Source: Ceratopteris richardii
Taxonomy: Eukaryota > Streptophyta > Polypodiopsida > Polypodiales > Pteridaceae
Reading direction: 5' to 3'
Assembly: GCA_020310875.1 (NCBI GenBank)
Contig: CM035439.1
Coordinates: 136,170,753-136,234,752, forward strand
DNA: 64,000 nucleotides
Positions 21,995 through 34,351 of this stretch are shown in pieces. The position numbers and the translations under genes were made by a program. Under the pieces are notes generated by a model, which was given only the letters and a program-made list of their open reading frames with translations, made no database searches and was not told where the DNA came from. How positions within the stretch are numbered: the stretch's first letter is position 1; every line of letters starts with the position of its first letter.

Positions 21995-22604
21995 TGTTGA
22001 AGCTCAAGGTCAAAGACAAAGCATGGAAGCACATCAAAGAAGTGGACATAGAAGAAGAGAGAGCAAGTAGGGAGCTCCAAGAAGTGTATGTCAAATTTTC
22101 AGAAGAATCCCCTACAAAAATAGTGATTTTCATCACTAGAAACCATTGTAAATACCATTATCTATTTTTAGTAACTCCATTTTGTTCAAGCCGAGGAGTC
22201 CTCGAGCTTGAGGAGTATTAGAAGTACCATCGTACCAATTTTCATAATTTTTAGACTTCGTTTGAGCCCTCAAATAAGCCCTGGAACCTAATTTTTAACT
22301 AGGCCGGACACTAGGTCTGGACAGGGCCAAAACTAGTCAAAAAACTATAAAAAGAGCTAGAGAGCTCATTTTTGGGGGTAGCTTGTTAGAGAATAGAACT
22401 TTTGTAAGAGAACTCTTTTGCAATCTAAGCTTTCCATTGTTCCTCTCTTTGATCTTACTTTGTGCGCGTGTGTGTGTATGTGTGTGCATGTTTGTGTGCT
22501 TTCACTCACACACTTGTGCCTTCACTTGCTCGTGGTCTTCATACCGGTCCTCACGTCTCCGCGGATTGACAAGTAAAGGAGGTGGTGCTTACGCTTGAGC
22601 TACA
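21995..22604 (+). repeat. 5' LTR of element C (610 bp)
   Basis: TGTTGAAGCT...GAGCTACA with TG/CA ends. It contains a TATAAAAAG box, a GT-rich run (about 22458-22490) and a CACGTCTCCGCGGATTGACA block close to the end. It matches 35271-35880 base for base as far as I can read. Confidence 0.95.
22346..22354 (+). promoter_or_regulatory. TATA box in LTR of element C
   Basis: TATAAAAAG about 260 bases before the LTR end. The same box, in the same sequence context, is kept in the LTRs of A (8279-8287) and D (12518-12526), so it is probably the element promoter. Confidence 0.7.
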
Positions 22605-22632
22605 CCAAATTTTGGCGCCGTTGCCGGGGAGA
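22605..22632 (+). promoter_or_regulatory. Primer-binding site of element C, tRNA-Asp type
   Basis: TGGCGCCGTTGCCGGGGA begins at 22613, eight bases after the LTR. It is complementary to the 3' end of plant tRNA-Asp as I know it, the primer used by Athila and related gypsy elements. Confidence 0.8.
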
Positions 22633-22954
22633 GAGCTTCGAGGACGAGCGTTGTGATGGTAAGATCGTAGATTTGCGACGTTGGAAGGTAAAAAAACTAT
22701 CATTTCAGTTCATTTTCTGTTTTTTCCTCTTCATCTTCATCATCATCATCATCTCCACCTTCTTCCATCTTCTTCTTCATAGAAATTTCTTGTTTTTTAG
22801 TGCATTTTCACCATCTTCATACCATTTTTCATGCATTATGGTGTGGGAAGGAGTTAGGAGAAGCAAGGGAGAGCAAGCGCTGTGTTTTTTTTCATGATTT
22901 TCTGCTCATACGGAGCTCGCCATAGCCGGCGCTCAGAAATTTGAATTTCCCGCC
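22633..22954 (+). other. Proximal leader of element C
   Basis: Untranslated. It contains a TCATCATCATCATCAT run (about 22734-22752) within a pyrimidine-rich stretch, followed by an ordinary segment that runs into the array at about 22955. D has the matching GATGGTAAG...TTGGAAGGTAA words at the same distance from its primer site. Confidence 0.7.
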
Positions 22955-24370
22955 AAAAAACGCGATTCTGTGATGAAAATCGCGATTCTGTGAAAATTCA
23001 AAATTTTTTGAAAAATCACGATTTTCAGTTTTCCCGCCTAAAAGTTGGTTGAAAGAAATCGCGATTCTGGGTTTTTCTCAAAAAAAACACGATTCTCTGC
23101 TCAAAATCGCGATTCTCACCAATCACGATTTTCAGCAAAAACACGATTTTGAGAAAAACACGATTCTGTGGGACAAAATCGCGATTTTCAAGTCAAAAAC
23201 ACGATTTTGAGAAAACACGAATTTTTGCTCAAAATCGCGATTTTCAATTCACGATTTTTTGCTCAAAATCGCGATTTTCATGTCAAAAACACGATTCTGA
23301 GAAAACACGATTTTCAGTCAAAAACACGATTTTGTGAATCACGATTCTCTGAGTCAAAATCGCGATTTTCAGAAACACGATTTTGTGATCAACATCGCGA
23401 TTCTCTGAAACACGATTTTGTGATCAACATCGCGATTCTCTGAAACACGATTTTGTGATCAACATCGCGATTCTCTGAAACACGATTTTGTGATCAACAT
23501 CGCGATTCTCTGAAACACGATTTTGTGATCAACATCGCGATTCTCTGAAACACGATTTTGTGATCAACATCGCGATTTTCAAATCACGATTTTCTGCTCA
23601 ACATCGCGATTTTCAGAAACACGATTTTGTGATCAACATCGCGATTTTCAAATCACGATTTGTGCTCAACATCGCGATTTTCATGTGAAAAATACGATTT
23701 TCAAAAAAAAAAAAAACACGATTCTCTGCTCAAAATCGCGATTCTCACCAATCACGATTTTCAGCAAAAAACACGATTTTGAGAAAAACACGATTCTGTG
23801 GGACAAAATCGCGATTTTCAAGTCAAAAACACGATTTTGAGAAAACACGAATTTTTGCTCAAAATCGCGATTTTCAATTCACGATTTTCTGCTCAAAATC
23901 GCGATTTTCATGTCAAAAACACGATTCTGAGAAAACACGATTTTCAGTCAAAAACACGATTTTGTGAATCACGATTCTCTGAGTCAAAATCGCGATTTTC
24001 AGAAACACGATTTTGTGATCAACATCGCGATTCTCTGAAACACGATTTTGTGATCAACATTGAGATTCTCTGAAACACGATTTTGTGATCAACATCGCGA
24101 TTCTCTGAAACACGATTTTGTGATCAACATCGCGATTCTCTGAAACACGATTTTGTGATCAACATCGCGATTTTCAAATCACGATTTTCTGCTCAACATC
24201 ACGATTTTCAGAAACACGATTTTGTGATCAACATCGCGATTTTCAAATCACGATTTTCTGCTCAAAATCGCGATTTTCAAAAACACGATTTTGTGTTCAA
24301 CATCACGATTTTTTTTGACTTCACAGCATCGCGATTTTCAGAAAGTTCACAAAATCGCGATTTTCTCCAA
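22955..24370. repeat. Leader satellite array of element C, built on AAATCGCGATTT
   Basis: About 1.4 kb of short units alternating CACGATTTT/CACGATTCT and ATCGCGATT words. The clearest basic unit is 35 bp (for example 23371-23405 and the units after it), repeated several times in a row. A longer unit of about 630 bp is superimposed: 23089-23400 is repeated almost exactly from 23719, including all its irregular units. The central word is the palindrome AAATCGCGATTT, present dozens of times, so the array is CpG-rich and can fold back on itself locally. Short lysine/phenylalanine-rich frames across it are by-products. Confidence 0.92.
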
Positions 24371-24632
24371 AGGTCCTGTTTGCCTGTTTGGACCCCCAGG
24401 AGCCTGATTTGACATAACTTTCTCATCCAAAGTCCATTTTTTGAGCTCTATAGCTTGTTGGAAAGCTCGTTTCAAATCCTACACGATCTCAACTGTTTTT
24501 TTCAAGAATAATGCATCGATTTTGAGATAGGATAATTTGAAGTTGACCCTCAGGTGGGACTAGGGAACCAAGGGGGCTCTAAAGAATTGTGAACCATACC
24601 AAAGGGAAAATTTGGACTCCTGACTAAAGCTT
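24371..24632 (+). other. Distal leader of element C
   Basis: Untranslated, no repeats. It leads to the gag methionine at 24633, chosen because it is the first ATG of the long open frame and follows AAAGCTT. Confidence 0.6.
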
Positions 24633-27600
24633 ATGAACCTGAGATCTGGTAGACACTTAGGCAAGGATAAACAAAGCATTAGATCTTCTGAGGCTAGTGT
24701 CAACCATACATCCAAGTCTTGGGCACAACAACTAAGTGGTCATCTTTTACTCAGATCGGACACAAGTGATTCAGAAATGTCTTTTAGTATGGGAAAACCT
24801 GCAGGTGGCTCAGGGACTGCCCATCTACAAACACCGGAAGGTCCCTATAAGACACAGTTGGAATATATTTGGACCAACCAATTAGGTGCTCGCATCTATG
24901 AGGATGGTCTGAGGCGATCAGTGGTCCAACTCAAAAATCCAGATCAATCCCTTGGACTTGAACACCCGGTGGTCAAGTTCGAAGAGGGTTCATACATTGA
25001 TAAGGAAGGAACCATGTATGTGGTTACCAACCAACCAGATAGGACCGATGAGTTTGGAAATATCATTCATGAGAATGAGATAGGAGACCTAGAACAAGGA
25101 AACGTAGGACAAGGACCCCAGACTCCTAGAGGTAAGTCAGTTTTGACCCGAGTGATCACTCCGGACTGGATCCCTCAAGACAACAAAAGCATAGAACTAT
25201 TTTTGAATAGAGAAACAGAGGAAGCCTTTTGGAGGTTCAAGCCAGATCAACCTAGCCAATTGGGCATAGTGATCATCTATGAATTCAAAGATCCTGAGAC
25301 ACCAGGTAAAATTGTCTACCTGGATAACACATCAGAGAAAATTTTCTTGGTAACAGAACATGATAGACATGCATATACTTGGAAGAATGAAATGATTTTC
25401 CCCCCATCAAGATCCAATGTTTCCCATGGCCTCCAAGGGGTAGGATCATCCCAGGCTCATGAAGCCCAGAGAGAAAGAACTAGAGAGAGACCTGAGGTAA
25501 GTTTTGCACATACCGTGGGCAGGAATAGGTCAGGATTTGAAAATGAAAGACCTGAAAGAGAGAGACATCAAGCACATAGGCAACAAAGAGATGAACAGGA
25601 TTTTCCATTGCTTAGACCCCGGGAGTACCCAAGAACCATTAAACCCAGTCACGTGATCAAGGCAATGAAGAACTATTTCGATGGGACAGGGGATCCTTAT
25701 GATCATGTGGCCGAGTACAAACAAGTGCTGAGAGCCGAACAAATTGAGGACTGGTTCACCCAGTACGAGGCATTTGGTTTGACCCTTAAAGGCACGGCCT
25801 TAGCTTGGTTTCAACCATTGAGTAGAAGCAGCTATCGCGATATAGGTCAACTGCTAGACGAATTCATTGTAGAATTTTCCAAGAGTGGTATCAGGCATAA
25901 CACATCGTCCCTGATCCATAGTTTCAAGCAGACACCCCAAGAAACAGTGCGACTAGCAGGTAGAAGGTTCAGACAGTACCTAGAAAGATGCCCTGCTCCA
26001 GAGCTACCCACACCAGCCAAACAAGTGGCTTTGTTTTTAGATGGCTTATTGAGCACAAAGTTAAGATCCTATGTATACTTGAAAGATCCTAGATCCATTG
26101 AAGAGTGTGTGCGGACGTGCATAGACATAGAAGATAACTTGGGTGAGGAGTTAGGATTGTCCAAACTCTACAAAGATTCGGATAGTTCTACTAGTCATAC
26201 TTCAAAGACCTCCACAGAAATAGAAGAGATAGCTGAGCAAGTTGCCAAGAAGCTGGGAGTCCAAAATAAACAAACACAGAGAGTCACTTCATTGAATCGG
26301 TGCTATACTTGCGGAGGTGACCACATGGCTAACGTATGCCCAATGCAAAACCAAAACATTAGAGAAAGGAATGCTCCATATTGCACTATTGAGAGAAAAT
26401 ACACAAACCACACGGCTCAAGATTGTCCCTACAATAGGCAGGCTGTTAGACAAAATTATCAGCAACCTTACCCACAAGGTAGGTATCAGAATCAATACCA
26501 ACAGCCATATTACAGACCACAACAGCAATATCAGGTACCATATAGGCCACAACCTGTCTTGGTAAACCAACCACCAGCTCCAGCCAACGTGATTCCAGTC
26601 AAGTATGCTGTGGGAGAGGAAAATCCAAATAGAGCTTTGGTGCCACTAACCCCATTGATACCAGATAATGACTCTCATGCTCATAGTTCAGACTACTCCC
26701 ATGAAGGTAGTCCACATGCTTATTACACAGAGTCACCTGAACATAGTGAGATTTACTCGTATCAATATGAGGCACCGCCTATGGAGCAAAATTGGGAGCC
26801 AGAATACTCCAATGTCATGTACACAAATCCTAACCCTAGGCCCCAGTTGAGACAAATGAGACCACAAGCCCCTAGAGGATCTTGTTTCAGATGTCATGGT
26901 GACCATTTCATTCGTGACTGTCCCCACCCACCATCTCCGAGTCAAGGACAGGCTATCACAATACAAGCTTTTTGTCCTGATTGTGGCAAAGACCATCTCC
27001 CCAGAGATTGTCCAAGAAACCCCTCCAGTGCACCCAAGATTACACCCATTAATGTGGTAGGCTTAGTGGCAGATTCAAGTTCAAGTAGTAGCAATGTGGC
27101 TCCTATACAAGCTGTCACTAGAGCACAAGCCTTAAAACAGGATAAACCAGTAGAACAATCAGAGTCGAGTGAATCAGGAGAGCCTAGTAAGAGGAAAACA
27201 AGAACATGGAAGGATACTAGAGAAAAGGCCAATCGTAAGTGGAATAAAAAGTTATCAGAACTAGAAGAAAGCTTGAGAGACGCAAAAACAAAAATAGAAG
27301 ACATTGCATCTCAAAGCCCCTCGCATGCCGAAACTCCATCCACTCCACCTCATCCCACCCCACCACCCATTGTAAATAGACCGCAACCAGGGTCTGTTCT
27401 TGCAGATCCAACCCCAGAAGGCTTGGACATGATGTTCAAGGCCTACCAGGCTCGACTTCAAGAAGGGCCTACAGCGGCAAACCTAGACAAGAGTTACCCT
27501 AGAGCAGATTTAGAGATTGAACGGATGAAAATGTGCATGAAAATGGTAGAACAAGCTCAAGCCATACTTGAGACTAGTCAAAAGTTCAATCAGACAAACT

Positions 27601-28700
27601 CTATCAAATCGGATTTGCATTTCCAGGGCTTACTAGAACGATTAGAGCAGTTGGTAAACAAACCACAAGTTTCTTTACCTCCACAGGCTCAACCAGTTAT
27701 TGAAAGAGGAAGCTCACCACCCAGGGGAGCTTATGTTCCTAATTCCACGGATGCTGGAATACCTCCTTCTATTCAACAGTACTCTCAAGAATTCTTGCGG
27801 GAAATACAAGAAGAGAAATGGGCCAAGGAGAAGGGTAATTCCCCTCCTATTCCTGAGATTGATGATCTTCATGATCAATTTCCCCAAGACATCCCATCTA
27901 TTTACGAAGATGAAGCAGAACAACAAGAGGACGAAAGGTTAGATTTTGAATCTAATACCTTAGAAGAACTGCCTCAATTTCCAGGCCCATGGGAATCTGA
28001 ATCACTCCAGATTAGAGCTCCCACAATACTGGTAAGAAATGAAGACTCAGTGGTTCCAAGGAACACTGATGTCGTGAAGAACACTAAGGTTCAGTGTCAT
28101 CTCACTGTAGAAGAGCTGCTCAAAGCAAAACCTGAGCTCTGGAATCATGTGAAGGATCAGGTTCCAGAACTTGATTCCAACATGCCAAAAGCAGGCTCCA
28201 AGCAAAGGGTACCAGAGATACCTCTAGACAAAATAGGGGACATGTGTGAGGGTGAAGAAGGTAATACTTATCTTCCCATCACCTACCAAGGTTACACAAC
28301 CAAAGCAATCATAGATTCAGGTGCTGGTGTTGCTATTGCGACCACCTCCTTGTGGAAGCAATGGGGCAAGCCCACATTAAGACCAACTAGAATGAAGCTT
28401 CAAATGGCTGATGGTCATTTTGAAAGACCTCTAGGATTGCTAGAAGGGATCACTCTAACCACTTGTGGTGTAGAATTTGAGCACACATTTGCTATATGTG
28501 ACTTTGAGAAAAATAATGTCTTTGAGATGATCCTAGGAAGACCCTTCCTACGACAATTGCAAATAGTACAGGATTGGGGAACGAACTCCTTGTACTTACA
28601 GCACTTAGGGGTCACCACTAAGGTCAATTTGAAGGATTACACCTTCAGAGATGTACCACCCCTACAGTGGAATTCTATCCACAAAGCGAAAGAAGATTCC
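24633..28700 (+). CDS. gag-pro: Gag and first protease of element C
   Basis: The N-terminal 340 residues are family-specific and include FRFKPDQ-like and IVYLDN-like blocks that survive in D. The capsid (Retrotrans_gag) domain is at about 25660-26165 with FDGTGDPYDHVAEYK and GTALAWFQPL. Knuckles CYTCGGDHMANVCP (about 26300), CFRCHGDHFIRDCP (about 26885) and CPDCGKDHLPRDCP (about 26973) flank a Tyr/Gln/Pro-rich stretch. After a Lys/Glu coiled coil the first protease lies at about 28260-28620, with AIIDSGAGVA and MILGRPFLRQ. This is the normal gypsy place for the protease, which makes the second copy after integrase notable. Confidence 0.9.
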
Positions 28701-29429
28701 ATCTCTGTGCATTCTGAAAGTTCACCTGATCCATCATGGCTGCATGAAGATACTCATTTGTGGATGTGCAAGGTCGCAAAGGAAGAGGAAAAACGTTTAA
28801 AGGCAAGAGAAGAAGGAACTTCGCTAGGAGATAGACCAGTTAGGGACCCAGCCTACACACCGATGATCTTTCCAGATGAGGAGTTTGAGCCTCATGGCTG
28901 GCCAGAAATCTTAGCCACCATGGACATTGCTGTCAATGAGGAACAATGGACACCTCATTGTGATGAGGAGGGTTATGATATCTCAGTGTTCATGTGTCAA
29001 CCCTTGCTAGAAGAATGTGACCCTAGCGATGTCATAGAAGAAGAAGAGAATGACGATGATTTGGAGTCTATTGTGATGGATAGTTGCTTTAACTCAGAGC
29101 AGCACTATCTAGAAGATATAGGAGTGTTCACCCAGAAAGAAGAAGAACCTCTCACAAGTATTAAAACAGTAAACTCAAAGGATGGAAGTGAGAGTAGTCA
29201 AAAGAAAAAGAAAAGAAAAGCAGTGAAACAAGAAAAGGAGGAATCATTGTTTGAAGTACCAGAAAACTTCAAGAAATATGAAGTTGACGACCGCAAAATT
29301 CTGGTACGAATGCCTAAGAGAGAGGCCATCATAGGAGAATCATATGATAATAAAGAAAAGACCAAGAAGATTGTAGTGACCATTGAAGAGAACGAAGAGA
29401 GATGCACATATATAGGAGATGATCTAAGT

Positions 29430-32400
29430 GCAAGAGAAGAAATGGAGCTCATAGCTCTATTAAGGGAATATAGGGATGTGTTTGCATGGCACTATAGAGA
29501 CTTGAAAGGGGTAGATCCAAGAATTTGTTCTCATACTATCCCCATGACTGCTGATGCTAAGCCCACCAAACAGAAGCCCTACACATATAATGATACCTAT
29601 GCAGCCAAAATCAAAGAAGAAATTGATAGGTTGATTGAGGCTGGATTCATCTATGAGATTGAGCATACCGAATGGGTGTCCCCCATTGTTGTGGTGCCCA
29701 AGAAGAACGGGAAGTTGCGAGTGTGTATTAACCTTAAAAAAGTTAATGCCGCTACGATTAGAGATAGTTATCCACTTCCAATCACATAACACCTTTTGGA
29801 GCGTGTTGCAGGCAAGGAAGTTTATAGCTTCCTTGATGGATTTTCAGGTTACAATCAAGTAGCCATTGCCCCAGAAGATCAACACAAAACAGCTTTTGCT
29901 ACAGAGTGGGGAATCTTTGCATTTCGGGTGATGCCATTTGGGCTCACCAATGCACCTGCAACATTCCAAAGGCTCATGTGTCATGTCTTCAAAGAGTTCT
30001 TGCGAAAGAGCTTAGAAGTGTATGTGGATGATTTATGTGCTCATTCCCAAGAAAGACGGGTTCACATCCCTGAACTCAGACAAATCTTCAACAAGTGTAG
30101 AGAATATCGAGTGTGTCTGAACCCAGAAAAGTGTGTGTTCATGGTGCGTCAAGGTAAAATCCTCGGTCATATTGTTTCTAAGAATGGAATCTCAACGGAT
30201 GAAGAAAAGGTACGAGCCATAGCGGAGCTGCCAAGGCCAAGGAATGTTAAAGAGGTACAAGCCTTTATGGGCCATTGTGGATATTACCGTAGGTTTATCC
30301 ACATGTACGCGATCATAGCTAGACCCCTTTATGCCTTGTTGTCTAATTTTGAGTGGAACGACGAATGCGAGAATTCTTTCAATGAACTGAAGAAACGTTT
30401 GTGCACAGCACCAATACTGACCACTCCTGATTGGAATAAACCATTCCATGTCCATGTGGATGCATCCAATCATGCCATAGGATGTGTGCTAGCACAACCC
30501 ACAGGCGAAGGGAATTTAGATTTGCCCATAGCATATGCTAGTAGACAACTAAACCCAGCCGAAAGAAATTATACCACAACCGAGCGAGAAGGGTTAGGCA
30601 TGGTATATGCCGTAAAGAAGTTTAGACACTATTTATTGGCCAACAAGTTCAAGTTTTTCACTGATCATCAAGCTTTGTTATATTTGGTCAATAAACCTTG
30701 CAATACTGGACGCTTAGTAAGATGGTTCCTCTTACTAATGGAGTATGACTTTGAAGTTGTTGTCAGGAAAGGTAGAACCCACCTTCGGGCAGATCACCTT
30801 TCTCGCATTACTTCAGGAGAGTCACCACAAGGAGTGTCTGATGAACTACCTGATGCTTATCTGTTCAATTTGGAAGTTGTTCCTAAATGGGCAAATAAGT
30901 TGGTACCAGTCCTAACCTTCGGCCCTGCAAATAAGAATGTGAAAACATCACAAGAAGAAATTGTAAAATCACAAAAATATCACATATTGGCAGGCAGCAT
31001 GTACAAACAAGATACTGAGGGTGTATTAGCTTGTTGTGTCGAGGATGATGAACATAGTAGTTGGTTGCAGCAAGCTCATGAGGGATTGCTAGGAAATCAC
31101 TATTCTAAACAACGAACATTGCAGAATTTGAAACGTTTAGGAGTGTATTGGCCTAGCATGGACAAAGAAATACATGAGTGGATCAAGAATTGTCCAATGT
31201 GTAGAGAGAAACCACCAGTGGAGCATGCGACCCTTTATCAAGTATCATTAATTCCAGATTGGAGTACTCCATTGGTAGAGTTTATGAGATCGGGAAGATT
31301 ACCCAAAGAGGCCAGTCTAGCAAGAAGACGAAATATGGAGCAAGAGGCTCAAGGCTATGCCTTGGTAGGAGAGAATCTATACCGAAGAGGTAAAGATGGT
31401 TACTTAAGACTGTGCGTTCATGAATCAGACTATTTAAGGGTCTTAGAGACTGCACACAGTGGTGTTGCAGGTGGACATTTTGGTCCTGACCGAGTGATTA
31501 AGACCATTCTATTCTCAGGACTTTGGTGGCCCACTCTTCATATGGATGCACATACCTATGTGAAGAAATGTGACACATGCCAACGTGCACAATATCCAGT
31601 TAGAAAAGACGAGATGCCTTTGAGGCCAATGATGGGAGGGCGTGCATTTTCCAAGTGGGGCATAGACTTCATAGGCCCTATTAATCCCCCAGCTAGAAAC
31701 TCCCATGCGGAATACATCATTGTAGCCACAGATTACCTTACAAAGTGGGTAGAAGTCAAAGCCACAACAAAGAATGATGCTCAGACTACGGCTAAGTTCT
31801 TATTCGAGAATGTGTTCACGAGATATGGACTACCAATAGAGTTGGTGAGCGATAGAGGCACACACTTCTTGAATGAAGTCATTGAAAATCTTCTCCAAGA
31901 ATTCTTGGTGATACATAAGAAATCCGCCCCCTATCACCCACAAGCCAACGGACAAGCCGAGAGTACCAATAAGATCCTCTGTAACGTATTGACAAAGTTG
32001 GTAAATAATAAACGCTCTGATTGGGACAAACAACTTCATCATGCTGTTTGGGCTTATCGAGTTGCCTACAAAACGGTACTCAACGCCACCCCATTTCAGA
32101 TGGTCTTCGGACAGAACGCTGTGCTACCATTAGATTTCTTAATCCCTGCCTTAAAAGTAGCACAAGAGTATGAGTGGAATGGGCATGAATTGTCCTCTAG
32201 GATCTTTGATCTCGAACGCTTGGGTGAAACGAGGCTACGAGCGGCAGCAGGCATCTACGCTGCAAAGAAGAGGCAAAAGGCATACTTTGATGCACACATC
32301 AAGGATAAGGGATTGAAAGAGGGAGATCTAGTGTTGGTATACACACTAAAACAACATGCCCGTAAGTTGGAAAAAAGAGGTTATGGACCCATGATCATTA

Positions 32401-33923
32401 ATAGAATTTCCACTAGTGGTGCAGTTCAGTTGGCCACTCTAGAAGGAGATATCTTGCCAAACTATATTAGTGGCTGTAGAGTCAAGCTATATCAAGAACC
32501 TCTTACTGAGGATATGCTAACGAGACTCAACACTGCGAAGAAGCGAAAAGAAGAAGAGTTAAGAGTGAGAGAAGAAGCACAAGAAGAGGCCAGAGAGCGT
32601 ATTAGGCAAAATAAGTTAAGGCGATTAGGCCTAGATGTCAACTCAAAAGCCCCAAAATATCACATGGATATGTGTCAAAAGTCAGGCATTGCGACTTCTC
32701 AGGTCATTGACCGAAGACCCTTTGTGACCATAGAGATAGGACAAGGGAAGGGTGCAAGGACGGTGAAAGCATTGATTGACTCAGGTGCAGCAAGTAGTGC
32801 AGTTAAACTTTCCTACTGCCAAGACTTGGGGTTGAACATCAATCCCATAGAAGCTTATCTCATAGGATTGGGAGGTGTGGAAACCCCTTGTTTGGGCGAG
32901 GTGGAACTTCCCATCTACCTTCAAGATGTTCCAATGATAGTCAAAGCGCTAGTATGTCAAGATGAGAACCTTACAGAACCACTTGTCTTGGGTCAAGATT
33001 GGATCTATGACCATGCAGTTAACTTAAACCTAAGAAGTCAAATTCTTCAAGTTTGGGTACATGAACAATGCATTACATTCGAATTAGAGAACTGCATGCT
33101 CCTAGATCATGGCACCACACACTCTCTTAGTTCTTCCAAGACTAATCATATGAAAGAAGATGTTGTATGTGTCCAAAGCTCTATGATGCAGAAGGAGTCA
33201 ATCGTGGAAGACCAGGTTCGAAGGCGGGTGGATCTTTCTTCTTCTCCAAAGACTCAAGTAGCCATAGTAGTGAGCCCACCACACAAGCAAACACCACCCT
33301 TCACGACAACTGCCACATCAAATAGAAAGACACCATTCGATAAAAAAGCGGTTCCGGGCATGAAGCAGATCTGGGTACGCAAAGGAGAGCAACCACCAGC
33401 CTTACCCCCACAAATCCCATCCATGCACACTAACCAAGCCAGAAGACGAAGGAAGCAGCTCAGACAAGCTCCGTCACAAGATATCCAACAAGTTTGGGTG
33501 CCTAAGAAGTTAGCTGCAGCTCAACAAGGGCAATTACAGATGTGGGTACCTAAGAAGATCCTACACCCACAACAACCTTTGTTCTCCCACATGCAAAAGG
33601 TTTCAACAAAGAGGCCAAAAAGAGAAAAGGGTAAGAACCACGTACAGAGACCAAAGGAAGATCAAATCAGCTCTTCAACATTAGTAGGAAGACATGCAAA
33701 AAGGATATGGGTTTGGAAGCCAAAAGTGCAAGTAGCCTCCACCGAACCAAAGCATCAACCACACTGGATACCACAGTTCAGAAAGCATCCAAAGAGAAAG
33801 ACGCCTGAAGTGACCTCTACAGTGCCAAATGATGTTCTAAAATGGACTCCAATAAGGAGGATTACATCAGTTCGAGACTCTATGGATACCTCCACTAAGG
33901 CCGGCATCAACCTCCACAAATAA
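29430..33923 (+). CDS. pol: Reverse transcriptase, RNase H, integrase and second protease-like domain of element C
   Basis: Reverse transcriptase (about 29430-30330) carries EWVSPIVVVPKKNGKLRVCI, LDGFSGYNQV, MPFGLTNAPATF and the catalytic YVDDL (30021-30035). RNase H (about 30440-30800) carries VDASNHAIG and TDHQALLYL. Two HHCC modules follow (31070-31207, 31445-31585), then the integrase core (about 31640-32150) with GIDFIGPI, SDRGTHF and NGQAEST. A charged helix leads to the second protease-like domain (about 32700-33060; LIDSGAASS, LIGLGGVETP, VLGQDW). The tail (33360-33850) is basic with six spaced Trp motifs. The region is close to complete. Confidence 0.9.
31070..31585 (+). other. Tandem duplicated HHCC zinc module (element C)
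   Basis: First copy: AHEGLLGNHYSKQ with a following CPMC. Second copy: AHSGVAGGHFGPD with a following CDTC. Each is preceded by a similar SMYK/NLYR...CV lead of about 30 residues, so the duplicated unit is about 75-100 residues. Same arrangement as in element A. Confidence 0.75.
33360..33850 (+). other. Spaced W-V-P-K motif tail (element C)
   Basis: Six motifs: QIWVRKGEQPP, QVWVPKKL, QMWVPKKIL, RIWVWKPK, HWIPQFRK and KWTPIRR, separated by 12-55 basic or polar residues. A has five equivalents (2824-3245). The linkers differ strongly between A and C while the Trp motifs persist, which suggests selection on the motif. Function unknown; short repeated Trp motifs often serve as binding ligands. 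Confidence 0.7.
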
Positions 33924-34148
33924 CATCGAAAGCCTCGAACGAGCAACAACCATGTGCTCCTTGCACAACCCTGTCTTTTGCACCATTTAGGTCATGCATT
34001 TCCAAAGTATGCATTAATATAGGGCCACATTACACGGCCGTGCATAGACACACTTGAGAATCCCATGCACAAGAGCACAGTGACATATGTCGAACATTTC
34101 TATTGATACTAACTTTTGTGTTCTTGTTTTGTGATATCCTGTTCCTCT

Positions 34149-34149
<1 letters not shown>

Positions 34150-34195
<46 letters not shown>
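34150..34195 (+). repeat. Poly(A) run of 46 bases
   Basis: An uninterrupted A run followed by GAGAGAGAGAAG. It lies upstream of the Argonaute-like piece and on the same strand, so it is not the tail of that piece. Confidence 0.95.
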
Positions 34196-34198
<3 letters not shown>

Positions 34199-34351
34199 AG
34201 AGAGAAGTGGGAGAGAGCTTGTTCCCAGTGTGCCTCGGCCAGCAGTGAGATTATTGCTGCCTTATCTGGTAGAGGACAAGCATTTGGCATGAACCTGGCA
34301 TCTACAGCTATGATTTTCTCTTACCATGAGCATCCAAGGAGATATCTGCAA

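Noticed and set aside
22383-22598. 71-residue frame with a Val/Cys run in the LTR of C
   Set aside because: It is created by the GT-rich run in the LTR and recurs identically in the other LTR only because the LTRs are identical.
22955-24370. CRISPR-like array of short repeats and spacers
   Set aside because: Units are adjacent variants of one another without unique spacers, there are no cas genes, and the array lies in the leader of a plant retrotransposon.
23149-24412. Short Phe/Lys/Arg-rich proteins in the leader of C
   Set aside because: They follow from the 35-bp periodic array, whose period is not a multiple of three over long stretches; no gene evidence.
34103-34290. Poly-lysine or poly-phenylalanine proteins
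   Set aside because: Translation of a 46-base homopolymer A run.
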